A DNA stretch of 64,000 bases from Agrococcus sp. KRD186 (GCF_017168255.1 NZ_JABFAP010000001.1:1392640-1456639); one strand, 5' to 3'. Shown: positions 52,261 through 61,113, counted from the stretch's first letter. Notes: generated by a model from the sequence alone, not told the origin. Translations and numbers: made by a program.

Positions 52261-53043
52261 ATGATCCTCCGCGTCGTGCCGATCGACCGCATGCAGCCAT
52301 ATGGCGTGGAACATATGCTCGTGCTCGCCGTGACCGTCGTGCTGATCGTCGCGCTGCCCCTCGCGATCCGCAGGGCGAAGGATGTTCGGCGCGCGGAGCT
52401 CTGGATCACGCGCTCCGGCTGGATGCTGCTCGTGCTGACGCTGCTGTGGATGGCGTGGGGCATGCTGCCCGCGAACTGGGACATCAACGAGTCGCTCCCG
52501 TTCCATTTCTCGGACGCGCTGCGGCTGGTCACGGCCATCGCGCTCATCACCCGATCGGGCTGGGCGATCGCGGTGTCGCACTTCTGGGGCCTGACCCTGA
52601 ACCTGCAGTCGTTCATCACCCCCGACCTCAACTACTTCCAGGTGCCGGCGCTCGAGTTCGCGATGTACTGGCTGCTGCACATCGCGGCGCTGCTCGCCCC
52701 GGTCGTGCTGGTCTGGGGCCTCGGCTTCCAGCCCACGTGGTTCGGCTACGGCACCGCGCTCGTGCTGACCGTGAGCTGGGCTGCCGTCGCCCTGGTCGCG
52801 AACTCGGTGACAGGCGCGAACTACGGGTATCTCAGCCGTGCGCCCGAGGGCCCGTCGATCCTTGATGCACTCGGGCCATGGCCGATCTACATCGGGTGGG
52901 AGGCGGTGCTGGTCGCCGGCGTGTGGGCACTCATGACCGTGCCCTGGACGACGCGCATGTTCACCGCGCACGCCCGCATCGACGACCGGCTCGGTCTGGT
53001 GCGCCGGCGCACGACGCGCGCCCAGCTGGCGCGGCGGGCCTGA
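52261..53043 (+). CDS. TIGR02206 (YwaF-like) membrane protein
   Basis: The 260-residue protein with about six to seven membrane segments matches the YwaF/TIGR02206 family of unknown function. Conserved features seen are an early QPYGVEHMLVL, SLPFHFSDALRLV (family-like LPLH/C segment), NLQSFITPDLNYFQVP and NYGYLSRAP. Leaderless ATG. The 141-bp gap to the convergent ATPase gene shows no tidy terminator. Confidence 0.83.
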   Translation: MILRVVPIDRMQPYGVEHMLVLAVTVVLIVALPLAIRRAKDVRRAELWITRSGWMLLVLTLLWMAWGMLPANWDINESLPFHFSDALRLVTAIALITRSGWAIAVSHFWGLTLNLQSFITPDLNYFQVPALEFAMYWLLHIAALLAPVVLVWGLGFQPTWFGYGTALVLTVSWAAVALVANSVTGANYGYLSRAPEGPSILDALGPWPIYIGWEAVLVAGVWALMTVPWTTRMFTAHARIDDRLGLVRRRTTRAQLARRA

Positions 53044-53184
53044 CTGCGCCGACGACGGTCGCGTGCGGCGAGCCGTCGAGGGCTGCACACCGCTGACCGA
53101 GCCCCTTGGGAGTGACGCGCGTAGGACTCGTAACCTGCGACATCGCCGTCGCGGCCGACGCATCGGCTGAGTCGCCTGGCCCGG

Positions 53185-55113
53185 TCAGCGCGTGCCCGTG
53201 GGCAGCCGGTCGAGCTCGGCCGCTCGCTCCACACTGCGAGCGGGGGCAGCCGCCGAGCGCCGGCGCAGCAGCCGCATCGCGTTGGCGATCACCACGAGCA
53301 CAGATGCTTCGTGCACGAGCATGCCGATGGCCATCGTCACGCCACCCATGAAGACGCCTGCGAGCAGCGCCACCACCGTGATGAGCGCGATCGCGATGTT
53401 CTGCCGCATGACCGACACCGTGCGCTTCGCAAGCGAGATCGCCTCTGGCAGCTTCAGCAGGTCGTCGCCCATCAGCGCGATGTCGGCAGTCTCCACGGCC
53501 ACGGCCGAACCCGCGGCACCCATCGCGACGCCGATGTCGGCGGTCGCGAGCGCCGGGGCGTCGTTGACGCCGTCGCCCACCATCGCGACGGTGTGACCGG
53601 CCTGCTGCAGCTCGCGGACAGCGGCGAGCTTGTCCTCGGGCAGCAGTCCCGCGCGCACGTCGTCGATGCCGGTCGCCGTGGCGATCGCATCGGCCACCAG
53701 CCGCACGTCGCCGGTGAGCATGATGACCTGCTGCACGCCCGCCTCGTGCAGCCTCGCCACCATCGCTGCGGCATCGGGGCGCACCGTGTCGGCGACGGCC
53801 ACGACGCCGATCGCCTGGTCGTCGAGCGCCACGATCATCGGCGTGCGCCCCTGACGGGCGAGCTCGTCGGCCGCCCGCGCAGCGCCGCCGTCATCGCTGA
53901 TGCCGTACTGCTCGAGCAGCGCGGCGTTGCCGATCAGGACGCGTCGCCCCTCGGTGGTCACGACGATCCCCTTGCCGGCGACGGGCTCGACCCGCTCCGG
54001 CAGGGCATAGGCGATCGCCTCGGCATCGGCGGCATCGAGGATGGGCTTCGCGAGCGGGTGCTCCGAGCCCGCTTCCGCCCGCGCCGCCCACCGCAGCACG
54101 TCAGAGCGCTCGAGTGCCGGGTCGAGCACGACGACATCCGTCAGCTCTGGACGGCCCTCGGTGAGGGTGCCCGTCTTGTCGACCGCGACGATGTCGATCT
54201 TCGCCGAGGTCTCGAGGTACTCGCCGCCCTTGATGAGGATGCCGTCCTTGGCGGCCCGGCCGATGCCCGCCACGATGGCGACCGGGATCGAGATCACGAG
54301 CGCGCCCGGGCAACCGATGACCAGCAGCGTCAGCGCCAGCACGACGTCGCCGCTGATCAGCCCGGCGGCCAGCGCCAGCACCATGACCCCGGGGGTGTAC
54401 CAGCGCGAGAAGCGGTCGATGAACGACTGCGTCTTCGCCTTCGCGTCCTGCGCCTCCTCCACCCGGTGGATGATGCGCGCAAGCGTGGTGTCGGCGCCGA
54501 TGCCGGTCGCGCGCACCTGCAGGAAGCCGCTGCGCGAGACGGTGCCGGCGAACACCAGGTCGCCGGCCGACTTCTCGACCGGAATCGACTCACCCGTGAT
54601 CGAGGCCTCGTCGATGCCTGCGGAGCCGTCGATCACGATGCCGTCGACCGGCACCTTCGCACCGTTCTTCACCAGCACGGTCTCGTCGGGCGCGACCGCG
54701 CCGGCCTGCACCTCGACCTGTCGGCCGTCGCGAAGCACGACGGCGACATCGGGGGCGACCGCGACGAGCGCGGCGAGGGCAGCGCGCGTGCGGTTGAGGG
54801 TCGCGGCCTCGAGCGCGTGCCCGACCGCGAACAGGAAGGTGACGGCGGCCGCCTCCCAGTAGTTGGCGATGATGATCGCGCCGATGGCGGCGACCGACAC
54901 CAGCAGGTCGATGCCGATGTGCTTGGCGAGCAGCGATCGCACCGCGCCGACCGCGATGTGCCAGCCGGCGACGACGGCCGCCGCGACCATCAGGAGGTCG
55001 CCCGCGAGGGTCATCCCCAGCGCGCGATCGGCGACGAACGACAGCACGATCAGCGTGCCCGACACTGCGGGGACGAACCATCGCCCTGCCGCAACCTTCC
55101 GCAACCTGTTCAC
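53185..55113 (-). CDS. Heavy-metal P-type ATPase with atypical CPG motif
   Basis: P1B-like ion pump, 642 residues. Membrane helices start near residue 14 (no N-terminal metal domain). TGES actuator is about 180, phosphorylation motif DKTGT has Asp312, the P1B-specific SEHPLA (His-Pro) is about 340-350, and the hinge GDGVNDAPAL is near 490. The transmembrane metal site is C268-P269-G270 (IGCPGALVIS) instead of the usual CPC, CPH, SPC or TPC. Export of a divalent metal is likely; identity is open. The separate HMA protein gene lies upstream, so the metal domain is split off. The GTG start at 55113 has AGGA close by. Confidence 0.88.
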   Translation of the reverse strand: MNRLRKVAAGRWFVPAVSGTLIVLSFVADRALGMTLAGDLLMVAAAVVAGWHIAVGAVRSLLAKHIGIDLLVSVAAIGAIIIANYWEAAAVTFLFAVGHALEAATLNRTRAALAALVAVAPDVAVVLRDGRQVEVQAGAVAPDETVLVKNGAKVPVDGIVIDGSAGIDEASITGESIPVEKSAGDLVFAGTVSRSGFLQVRATGIGADTTLARIIHRVEEAQDAKAKTQSFIDRFSRWYTPGVMVLALAAGLISGDVVLALTLLVIGCPGALVISIPVAIVAGIGRAAKDGILIKGGEYLETSAKIDIVAVDKTGTLTEGRPELTDVVVLDPALERSDVLRWAARAEAGSEHPLAKPILDAADAEAIAYALPERVEPVAGKGIVVTTEGRRVLIGNAALLEQYGISDDGGAARAADELARQGRTPMIVALDDQAIGVVAVADTVRPDAAAMVARLHEAGVQQVIMLTGDVRLVADAIATATGIDDVRAGLLPEDKLAAVRELQQAGHTVAMVGDGVNDAPALATADIGVAMGAAGSAVAVETADIALMGDDLLKLPEAISLAKRTVSVMRQNIAIALITVVALLAGVFMGGVTMAIGMLVHEASVLVVIANAMRLLRRRSAAAPARSVERAAELDRLPTGTR

Positions 55114-55189
55114 GGTCCTGCTCTTCTCTGCTCGATGCTGCTCTGCTCAGTGCTCGCCTACGAGCGGGTGCTCGCCTGCGAATGGGGCC

Positions 55190-55220
55190 GCCGCCGCAGA
55201 GACCGATGCTCTACGGCGGC
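55190..55220 (-). terminator. Hairpin between the HMA gene and the P-type ATPase gene
   Basis: GCCGCCG-c-AGAG against CTCT-a-CGGCGGC, 7-base loop, just after the HMA stop. Probably attenuates read-through into the ATPase gene. Confidence 0.5.
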
Positions 55221-55228
55221 GACGGAGA

Positions 55229-55465
55229 TCAGAACGCGGAGGGCGTCGAGGCGTAGCCGGCCTTCGCGACCGCGTCGACGATCTCGTCGACGCTGACCTG
55301 GGCGGCGTCGTGCTCGACCTCGATGCGCGAGGATGCGAAGTGCACCTTCACCTCGTCGACGCCGTCCAGGCGCCCGACCTGCTTCTCGATCTTCGTCACG
55401 CACGAGGGGCAGGAGAAGCCTTCCGCGCGGAGCTTCGTGTGCGTGGTGTTCGTCGTGGTGGTCAT
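55229..55465 (-). CDS. HMA-domain metallochaperone (CopZ-like)
   Basis: Soluble 78-residue ferredoxin-fold domain with the metal motif FSCPSC (MxCxxC-like, here with Phe/Ser before the Cys pair) at about residues 17-22 and the usual KVHFASSRIEVEHD strand. It probably hands the metal to the P-type ATPase downstream, which lacks its own HMA domain. The ATG has AGGAGGAGG upstream. A -10 TAGATT and a 16-bp palindrome lie in the leader. Confidence 0.9.
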   Translation of the reverse strand: MTTTTNTTHTKLRAEGFSCPSCVTKIEKQVGRLDGVDEVKVHFASSRIEVEHDAAQVSVDEIVDAVAKAGYASTPSAF

Positions 55466-55509
55466 GACCGTCCTCCTCCTTGGCGGCCCCCGTCTGGAGG
55501 CTCGATCTC

Positions 55510-55515
55510 AATCTA
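55510..55515 (-). promoter_or_regulatory. -10 element of the HMA-ATPase operon
   Basis: TAGATT on the minus strand, 44 bases before the HMA start; TSS near 55503. Confidence 0.45.
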
Positions 55516-55536
55516 GGAAGGCGCGCGCGTCGCGAC

Positions 55537-55552
55537 CATGACGCGCGTCATG
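55537..55552. promoter_or_regulatory. 16-bp perfect palindrome, operator candidate
   Basis: CATGACGCGCGTCATG, core TGAC-N4-GTCA, lies about 22 bases upstream of the HMA -10 and just after the Crp/Fnr gene. This resembles half-sites of Crp/Fnr proteins. It is the obvious site for the adjacent regulator. Confidence 0.55.
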
Positions 55553-55599
55553 CTGCTGCAGATCGCTCGGCGATGCCCCGGTCGAGCGGATGCGGGAGC

Positions 55600-56379
55600 T
55601 CAGTCGGCGAGGTCGCGGAGCCCTGCGAGGTCCACGAGCCGCGTCCATCGGCGACCCGACTCGACCAGGCCGGCCGTGCGCATCCGACTCATCGCCCGGG
55701 AGACCGACTCGGGGGTCGAGCCGGTGATGCCGGCGAGGTCTGCCCGGGTCAGCGGCAGCTGGATGAGGATGCCGGCGCCGTCGTCATCGCGCTCGCCGAA
55801 CTTGGCCGCCAGCCGCAGCAGCGTCGCCGCGACCCGCTGCGTGACCGTGGTCGAGCGCTGCGTGACGGCCTCGCGGGATTCCAGCAGCTGGTCGGCCAGG
55901 TCGTCGATCAGGCGCAGCGCGACGGGTGGGAACTCGCGCAGGATGCGGTGGAAGCCGTCGGCGTCGATGCGCAGCACGCAGGCGGTCGTGAGCGCCTCGA
56001 CCGTCTCGGCGTGCGCGGCGCGGCCGACGGAGTCCACCCCGCCGAAGGCGTCGCCGGAGCCGAGCAGGTCGACCACCACCTGCTGGCCCTCGGGGCTCGT
56101 GCGGTAGGCCTTCATGCGCCCGGCGGCGAGCACGTAGAAGTGCTGCGCGCGCTCGCCCTGCCGGTGGATGACGTCGGTGGGGTCCGCGTGGAAGTTCGTC
56201 ATCCGCTCGTCGATCGATCGCAGCTCGGCGTCGGAGAGCTCGGCGAACAGCGGCGTCTGCCGGAGCACGCGCATGCGCAGCGCGGGCGAGCAGGTGTGGG
56301 AGGGCGCGTAGCTCGTCCTGACGGGGATCGCCCGGCGCCCGCCCGGCGGATCGATCGCCGGGTTCGTCTGTGTGCTCAC
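55600..56379 (-). CDS. Crp/Fnr-family regulator
   Basis: The 259-residue protein has a cNMP-binding-like beta-roll (LFAELSDAELRSIDERMTNFHADPTDVI... to about 150), a dimer helix and a C-terminal helix-turn-helix with LTRADLAGITGSTPESVSRAMSRMRTAGLV. Only one Cys precedes the beta-roll (HTC), so an Fnr-type iron-sulfur cluster is not expected. The GTG at 56379 is the likely start (CAGAGT seven bases upstream). Directly upstream of the metal-efflux genes, which it may control by the 55537 palindrome. Its own ligand is unknown. Confidence 0.85.
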   Translation of the reverse strand: MSTQTNPAIDPPGGRRAIPVRTSYAPSHTCSPALRMRVLRQTPLFAELSDAELRSIDERMTNFHADPTDVIHRQGERAQHFYVLAAGRMKAYRTSPEGQQVVVDLLGSGDAFGGVDSVGRAAHAETVEALTTACVLRIDADGFHRILREFPPVALRLIDDLADQLLESREAVTQRSTTVTQRVAATLLRLAAKFGERDDDGAGILIQLPLTRADLAGITGSTPESVSRAMSRMRTAGLVESGRRWTRLVDLAGLRDLAD

Positions 56380-56459
56380 ACGGCTCACTCTGGCACGCGC
56401 GGACGAGCCGCGACTGTTCCCGTGCGACTCGGAGCCCTCCCGCGCTAGGGCAGCGCCTG

Positions 56460-56515
56460 CTCTGCCTCGACTGCATGAACCCGATGATGTTGCCGGCCGG
56501 ATCCGTCGCCCGGGA
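56460..56515 (-). pseudogene. Possible 3' remnant of a VOC-family gene
   Basis: The gap between the ABC-F stop and the regulator start (56380-56525) reads, on the minus strand, ATDPAGNIIGFMQSRQSR, which is the last strand of a VOC protein (DPAGN...GF.Q). No first part exists, so it is a fragment of about 18 codons. This could be chance. Confidence 0.3.
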
Positions 56516-56525
56516 CCGGTGGCGC

Positions 56526-58178
56526 TCACCGCTCCGAGACCATCCCGGCATCGACGACCCAGTGCCGATCCAACCGCACCGTCTCGAGCATCCGCCGGTC
56601 ATGCGTCACCAGCAGCAGCGTGCCGTCGTAGCCCTCGAGCGCCTGCTCGAGCTGCTCGATCGCGGCCAGGTCGAGGTGGTTCGTCGGCTCGTCGAGCACC
56701 AGCACGTTCACCCCGCGCGCCTGCAGCAGCGCCATCGCCGCCCGCGTGCGCTCGCCGGGTGAGAGCTCGTCCATCGGGCGGCCGACGTGATCGGCGCGCA
56801 GCCCGAACTTCGCCAGCAGCGTGCGCACCTCGCCCGCCGCCATCTCCGGCACGAGCGACTCGAAGGCGATCGCGAGCGGCCGCGTGCCCGAAAGCAGCGA
56901 GCGCGCCTGGTCGATCTCGCCGATCTGCACGCTCGCACCCAGGCTCGCCGAGCCCGCATCCGGCGCCTGCTTGCCCAGCAGCGCGCGCAGCAGCGTCGAC
57001 TTGCCGGCACCGTTGGGGCCGGTGATGCCGATGCGCTCCCCCGCGCTCACCTGCAGCGACACCGGGCCGAGCGTGAAGTCGCCCTGCCGCAGCACGGCCC
57101 CGCTGAGCGTCGAGACGACCGAGCTCGACCGAGGCGCCGCCGCGATGCTGAACTCGAGCTGCCACTCCTTGCGGGGCTCCTCGACCTCGTCGAGCCGCGC
57201 GATGCGACTCTCCATCTGCCGCACCTTCTGCGCCTGCTTCTCGCTCGACTCCGTCATCGCCCGGCGGCGGTTCTTGTCGTTGTCGGGCGCCTTCTTCATG
57301 GAGTTGCGCACGCCCTGGCTCGACCACTCCCGCTGCGTGCGGGCACGCGCGACCAGATCGGCCTTCTTCTCGGCGAACTCGTCGTACTGCTCGCGCGCGT
57401 GCCGGCGCACCGTCGCCCGCTCCTCCAGGTAGGAGTCGTAGCCGCCGCCGTAGAGGTGGTTCGAGGACTGCGCCAGATCGAGCTCGAGCACGCGCGTCAC
57501 GCAGCGCGCGAGGAACTCGCGATCATGGCTGACGAGCACGACGCCGCCGCGCAGGCCCTGCACGAACGCCTCGAGCCGCTCGAGCCCGTCGAGATCGAGG
57601 TCGTTGGTCGGCTCGTCGAGCAGCACGATGTCGAAGCGGCTCAGCAGCAGCGCGGCGAGCCCCACGCGCGCCGCCTGCCCACCCGAGAGCGAGGTCATCA
57701 GCGCATCGCCGTCCACCTCGAGCCCGAGCTCGGCCAGCACGATCGGCAGCCGCTCGTCGAGGTCGGCGGCGCCGCTCGCGAGCCATCGGTCGAGAGCGGA
57801 TGCGTAGACATCGGCCGGGTCTGTCCCGGTCGCCGCGAGCGAGGGGTCACCGAGGGCCGCCGCGGCGGCATCCATCTCGCGGGTGGCCTCCGCGCATCCG
57901 GTGCGGCGGCCGATGTAGTCGAGCACGCTCTCGCCCACCATCCGCTCGTGCTCCTGCGGCAGCCAGCCGACGAAGGCGTCCGCGGGCGCGAGCGAGACAG
58001 AGCCGGCCTGCGGCTCGTCGATGCCCGCGAGGATCCGCAGCAGCGTGGACTTGCCCGCGCCGTTCACCCCGACCACGCCGACGACGTCGCCGGGCGCGAC
58101 GGTGAGGTCGAGCGAGTCGAAGAGCGTGCGGTGGCCGTGGCCGCCCGCGAGCGACTGGGCGACGAGCGTTGCGGTCAT
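56526..58178 (-). CDS. ABC-F family ATPase
   Basis: Soluble ATPase of 550 residues with two ABC modules and no membrane domain, of the group that acts on ribosomes (translation factor or antibiotic protection). Walker A motifs GVNGAGKST (about 38) and GPNGAGKST (about 390), signatures LSGGQAARVGLA and LSPGERTRAAMA, and Walker B LLDEPTNDLD and LDEPTNHLD are all intact. The linker (about 230-310) is long, basic and helical, as in ribosome-contacting members. The ATG at 58178 lies six bases after GAGAAT. The gene is alone. Confidence 0.9.
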   Translation of the reverse strand: MTATLVAQSLAGGHGHRTLFDSLDLTVAPGDVVGVVGVNGAGKSTLLRILAGIDEPQAGSVSLAPADAFVGWLPQEHERMVGESVLDYIGRRTGCAEATREMDAAAAALGDPSLAATGTDPADVYASALDRWLASGAADLDERLPIVLAELGLEVDGDALMTSLSGGQAARVGLAALLLSRFDIVLLDEPTNDLDLDGLERLEAFVQGLRGGVVLVSHDREFLARCVTRVLELDLAQSSNHLYGGGYDSYLEERATVRRHAREQYDEFAEKKADLVARARTQREWSSQGVRNSMKKAPDNDKNRRRAMTESSEKQAQKVRQMESRIARLDEVEEPRKEWQLEFSIAAAPRSSSVVSTLSGAVLRQGDFTLGPVSLQVSAGERIGITGPNGAGKSTLLRALLGKQAPDAGSASLGASVQIGEIDQARSLLSGTRPLAIAFESLVPEMAAGEVRTLLAKFGLRADHVGRPMDELSPGERTRAAMALLQARGVNVLVLDEPTNHLDLAAIEQLEQALEGYDGTLLLVTHDRRMLETVRLDRHWVVDAGMVSER

Positions 58179-58294
58179 CTCGCAATTCTCTCAGTGCAAC
58201 GCAGCGCGCTGCGAGCGGGCACGATCAGCTTGGCGCCGGCGTGCGCAGCGGCGCGCGCCACCTCGCGGCCGACTATCGGCCGACGGCGTACGCG

Positions 58295-58300
58295 TACGAT
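58295..58300 (+). promoter_or_regulatory. -10 element of the CEOS-like gene
   Basis: TACGAT, TSS about 37 bases before the ATG. A palindromic TCGGCCGA lies upstream. The gap 58179-58343 holds nothing else recognised. Confidence 0.4.
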
Positions 58301-58343
58301 CGGGCCAGGAGCTGAACCTGGTTCCCCGATGATGGGAGTACCG

Positions 58344-59540
58344 ATGTCCGGCGCCGCGCAACCCCCCTCCGGCATATCCACCCCGTCGTCGGGCAGCGAG
58401 CTGCTCACGCTGGGGCTGCTCGCAGACTCCTCGATGGAGAACGAGCAGCGGCTGCCGATCCACCCCCATCACCTCGACAGGGTCGACCCGGACCTGCGTT
58501 CGCGGATGATCGTCGAGCGCGGCTACGGTGCTGACTTCCAGCTGGAGCCCGGCTACGTCGAGTCTCGTGTCGGCAGGCTCGCGGATCGCTCCGAGGTGAT
58601 CGAGTCGGCTGACGTGCTGCTGCTGCCGAAGCCGCAGGCGGCCGACGTGGCGCAGATCCCCGAGGGCCGGGTCCTGTGGGGCTGGCCGCATTGCGTGCAG
58701 GACACCGGAATGACGCAGACGGCGATCGATCGTCGCCTCACGCTCATCGCGTTCGAGGCGATGAACCACTGGGGCCGACGCGGTGACTTCAGCCTGCACG
58801 TCTTCCACATGAACAACGAGCTCGCCGGCTACTGCTCCGTGCTCCACGCCCTGCAGCTCGTCGGGTCGACCGGCATGTACGGGCCGCGCCGCAGCGCGGT
58901 CGTCATCGGCTTCGGCGCGACGGCACGGGGTGCCGTGACCGCGCTCAACGCGCAGGGCATCCACGACATCCAGGTGCTCACGCAGCGCGGCATCGCCGCC
59001 GTCGGATCCCCCATCCACGGGGTGCACATCTCTCAGCTGAACACCGACGAGGGCGAGATCCACCTGAGCGAGGTGCTCACGAAGGACGGCGACGTCCTGC
59101 TGCCGAAGTTCCTGGCTTCGCACGACATCGTCGTCAACTGCACACTCCAGGACGTCACGGCGCCATTGACCTATCTGCGCACCGAGGATCTGGCGGGATT
59201 CGCCACGGGCAGCCTGATCATCGACGTGTCGTGCGACGAAGGCATGGGCTTCGAGTGGGCGAGGCCCACCACCTTCGACGAGCCGATGTTCATGGTCGGC
59301 GAAGGCGTCAACTACTACGCAGTCGACCACAGCCCGTCGTACCTGTGGAACTCGGCAACCTGGGAGATCAGCCAGGCGCTGCTGCCGTTCTTGCGCACGG
59401 TCATGGAGGGGCCCGCCGCGTGGGCAGAGAGCCTGACGGTCTCCCGGGCGATCGAGATCCACGACGGCGTGATCGCGAACCCGAGCATCCTCAGCTTCCA
59501 GGCCCGCGAAGCGGCCTATCCGCACGCCAGGACTGCGTAG
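58344..59540 (+). CDS. Alanine-dehydrogenase/PNT-family protein, N5-(carboxyethyl)ornithine synthase-like
   Basis: The 398-residue dehydrogenase has the PNT/AlaDH N-domain (LGLLADSSMENEQRLPIHPHHL, VERGYGADFQL, GWPHCVQD) and a Rossmann domain (VIGFGATARGAVTALNAQG, about 195). The long segment HVFHMNNELAGYCSVLHALQ and GWPHCVQ match the carboxyethylornithine synthase branch better than alanine dehydrogenase. Those enzymes reduce the imine of pyruvate and ornithine, but substrate is not proven. The ATG at 58344 has GGGAG five bases upstream; two earlier in-frame ATGs lie upstream of it. Upstream-most 20 residues are low-complexity Ser/Gly/Pro. Confidence 0.78.
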   Translation: MSGAAQPPSGISTPSSGSELLTLGLLADSSMENEQRLPIHPHHLDRVDPDLRSRMIVERGYGADFQLEPGYVESRVGRLADRSEVIESADVLLLPKPQAADVAQIPEGRVLWGWPHCVQDTGMTQTAIDRRLTLIAFEAMNHWGRRGDFSLHVFHMNNELAGYCSVLHALQLVGSTGMYGPRRSAVVIGFGATARGAVTALNAQGIHDIQVLTQRGIAAVGSPIHGVHISQLNTDEGEIHLSEVLTKDGDVLLPKFLASHDIVVNCTLQDVTAPLTYLRTEDLAGFATGSLIIDVSCDEGMGFEWARPTTFDEPMFMVGEGVNYYAVDHSPSYLWNSATWEISQALLPFLRTVMEGPAAWAESLTVSRAIEIHDGVIANPSILSFQAREAAYPHARTA

Positions 59541-59574
59541 GGATCGACCGAGACGTCGCTTGACATAGAGCTCC

Positions 59575-61113
59575 TCACGGCGACGAGAGCTGGCGCCACT
59601 TCTCCATGGTGTCTCGCTCGAAGCGCCAGGGGCGCACGCGGAGGCCCTTGGGGAGCTCCTCCTCGAGACTGACGCTGATCTTTGCGATCTTGCCATTCCA
59701 ACTCGAGCGCACGTGCACCCAGCCCTGCTCGAAGGCCCACAGATCGTCATGCATGCCGTACTCGGTGGGTGCCCCGAACGGGATCTCATTGCGCCTCGGG
59801 TTGGCCGGCAGTCCGTCGACGAAGGCCTCGAAGCCAATGCTTCTGTCGTTCATCTCGACAGCGACGACGACGTTGGCGCGCATCCGCAGCTGTACGCCGC
59901 GCAGGCCCTGTGCGTGCACGACGAGTGGGTTCGAGGCGTCGCGACCCAAGAGGTCGAGGAACAGCGTGACGGTGCCGGATCGCCAGCGGTTGAGCGCATG
60001 CGAGACGGTGAAGCCGGCGAGGACCGCCGTGATCTCGATCGGCCTCTCATCGCCGCTCCTCAGTTCGTAGGAGATCAGCAGATCGCGCTGGCCAAAGCGA
60101 TACAGGTCAGTGCCCCCGTTCGAGTCCGCGGGAGCGCCGAGCGCCTGGTGCAGCGCCGCTCTGCTCAGCGGCCACGTGGCTCCAGGCACGAGTTCGCCGG
60201 CATGTCGGTAGATGGGCTCGGTCGTGCCCGGGCTCAACCCGATGCGCACGCTCAGCACCCGGTCGTCCTCCACCTGCATCTCAACCCCGTTCGCAAAGAC
60301 AAGCAAGCGGCGGCCAGCGCCTGAGGACCCCATCCACCGCTGATTGCGCGCACCGCTCAGCTGCGCCGCGGCCCGGAAGCGCGGCGCTTCTTCGGGCTCA
60401 CCCAGTGCCGAGAGGAAGATCCCAATCTGCCCGCCGGGCAGAGGCTGTCGCGCGGCTTCCTCCAGCGCGATCTCGGTCAGGCCGCCGTTCACGAACCCCA
60501 GTCGCGCTCGCATTCCTTCGATGGCGAAGACGGTTCCGGATGCGTCCACGGGCGGTCCCAGCACGGCTCGCGCCCGCTCGCGATCACTTCCAGCGCGGAG
60601 ACCCCCGATCAGCGCGGCCGGCCGAGGGTATGCGCCATCACCAGCAAGCCGGAACGCCATGCCACGGACGCCTTCGGCGTCGCCCAAGACCAGCCCCGTG
60701 CCTGCGGCAAGTCGACGGGAGATCCCGACCCGCTCGTCGTCCATCGGTGCGCCAATAGCGTCGATGTGCCACCAGAGCTCCCCAGCAAACTTCGGTGGGA
60801 GCATCCGACCGCGGTGCGGAAACCAGTGCGTGGGCCGGAATCCGCCTCGACGAGGATCAAACAGGCGCAACTCATCGTGCTCACCCCGCCAGTACTCGTG
60901 CACGAGGTCAGCGGAGATCGAGGCGTCTGCGATTGCTGCCGTGTACTGCTCTTCGGTGAGCGCGAAGAGCGAATCTGCTGAGCCATGACCGACCTGCTGG
61001 TCGACGCCGACCCAAGCGCGACCCGACGACACCTCGACCCCGACGCTCGGCCTCTGCATGACCTGCACGAAGCATCTCGGTTCGAAGCCGTCCCTGTCGC
61101 TGTCCTTGTGCAC
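59575..61113 (-). CDS. Unknown 512-residue protein with three LG-x-P modules
   Basis: No family recognised. No signal peptide or membrane segment is obvious. Three related units occur: LGPPVD (185-190) followed by a beta hairpin MRARLGFVNGGLTEI; LGEPEE (237-242) followed by LLVFANGVEMQVEDDRVLSV; and LGAPAD (325-330) followed by LYRFGQRDLLISYEL. Each is a helix ending ALG-x-P, then beta strands, resembling an SmpA-like fold. The N-terminal 140 residues are separate. The GTG at 61113 has AAGGAG five bases upstream. Next to a CinA-like gene, but no functional link is shown. Confidence 0.7.
   Translation of the reverse strand: MHKDSDRDGFEPRCFVQVMQRPSVGVEVSSGRAWVGVDQQVGHGSADSLFALTEEQYTAAIADASISADLVHEYWRGEHDELRLFDPRRGGFRPTHWFPHRGRMLPPKFAGELWWHIDAIGAPMDDERVGISRRLAAGTGLVLGDAEGVRGMAFRLAGDGAYPRPAALIGGLRAGSDRERARAVLGPPVDASGTVFAIEGMRARLGFVNGGLTEIALEEAARQPLPGGQIGIFLSALGEPEEAPRFRAAAQLSGARNQRWMGSSGAGRRLLVFANGVEMQVEDDRVLSVRIGLSPGTTEPIYRHAGELVPGATWPLSRAALHQALGAPADSNGGTDLYRFGQRDLLISYELRSGDERPIEITAVLAGFTVSHALNRWRSGTVTLFLDLLGRDASNPLVVHAQGLRGVQLRMRANVVVAVEMNDRSIGFEAFVDGLPANPRRNEIPFGAPTEYGMHDDLWAFEQGWVHVRSSWNGKIAKISVSLEEELPKGLRVRPWRFERDTMEKWRQLSSP

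Noticed and set aside
53091-53190. Inverted repeat CGCTGACCG/CGGTCAGCG around the YwaF-like and P-type ATPase 3' ends
   Set aside because: The 82-base loop and the position of one arm at the end of coding sequence make a functional terminator doubtful.
55156-55183. Direct repeat of GTGCTCGCCT next to the P-type ATPase gene
   Set aside because: Two short copies only; no reason to call it an operator.
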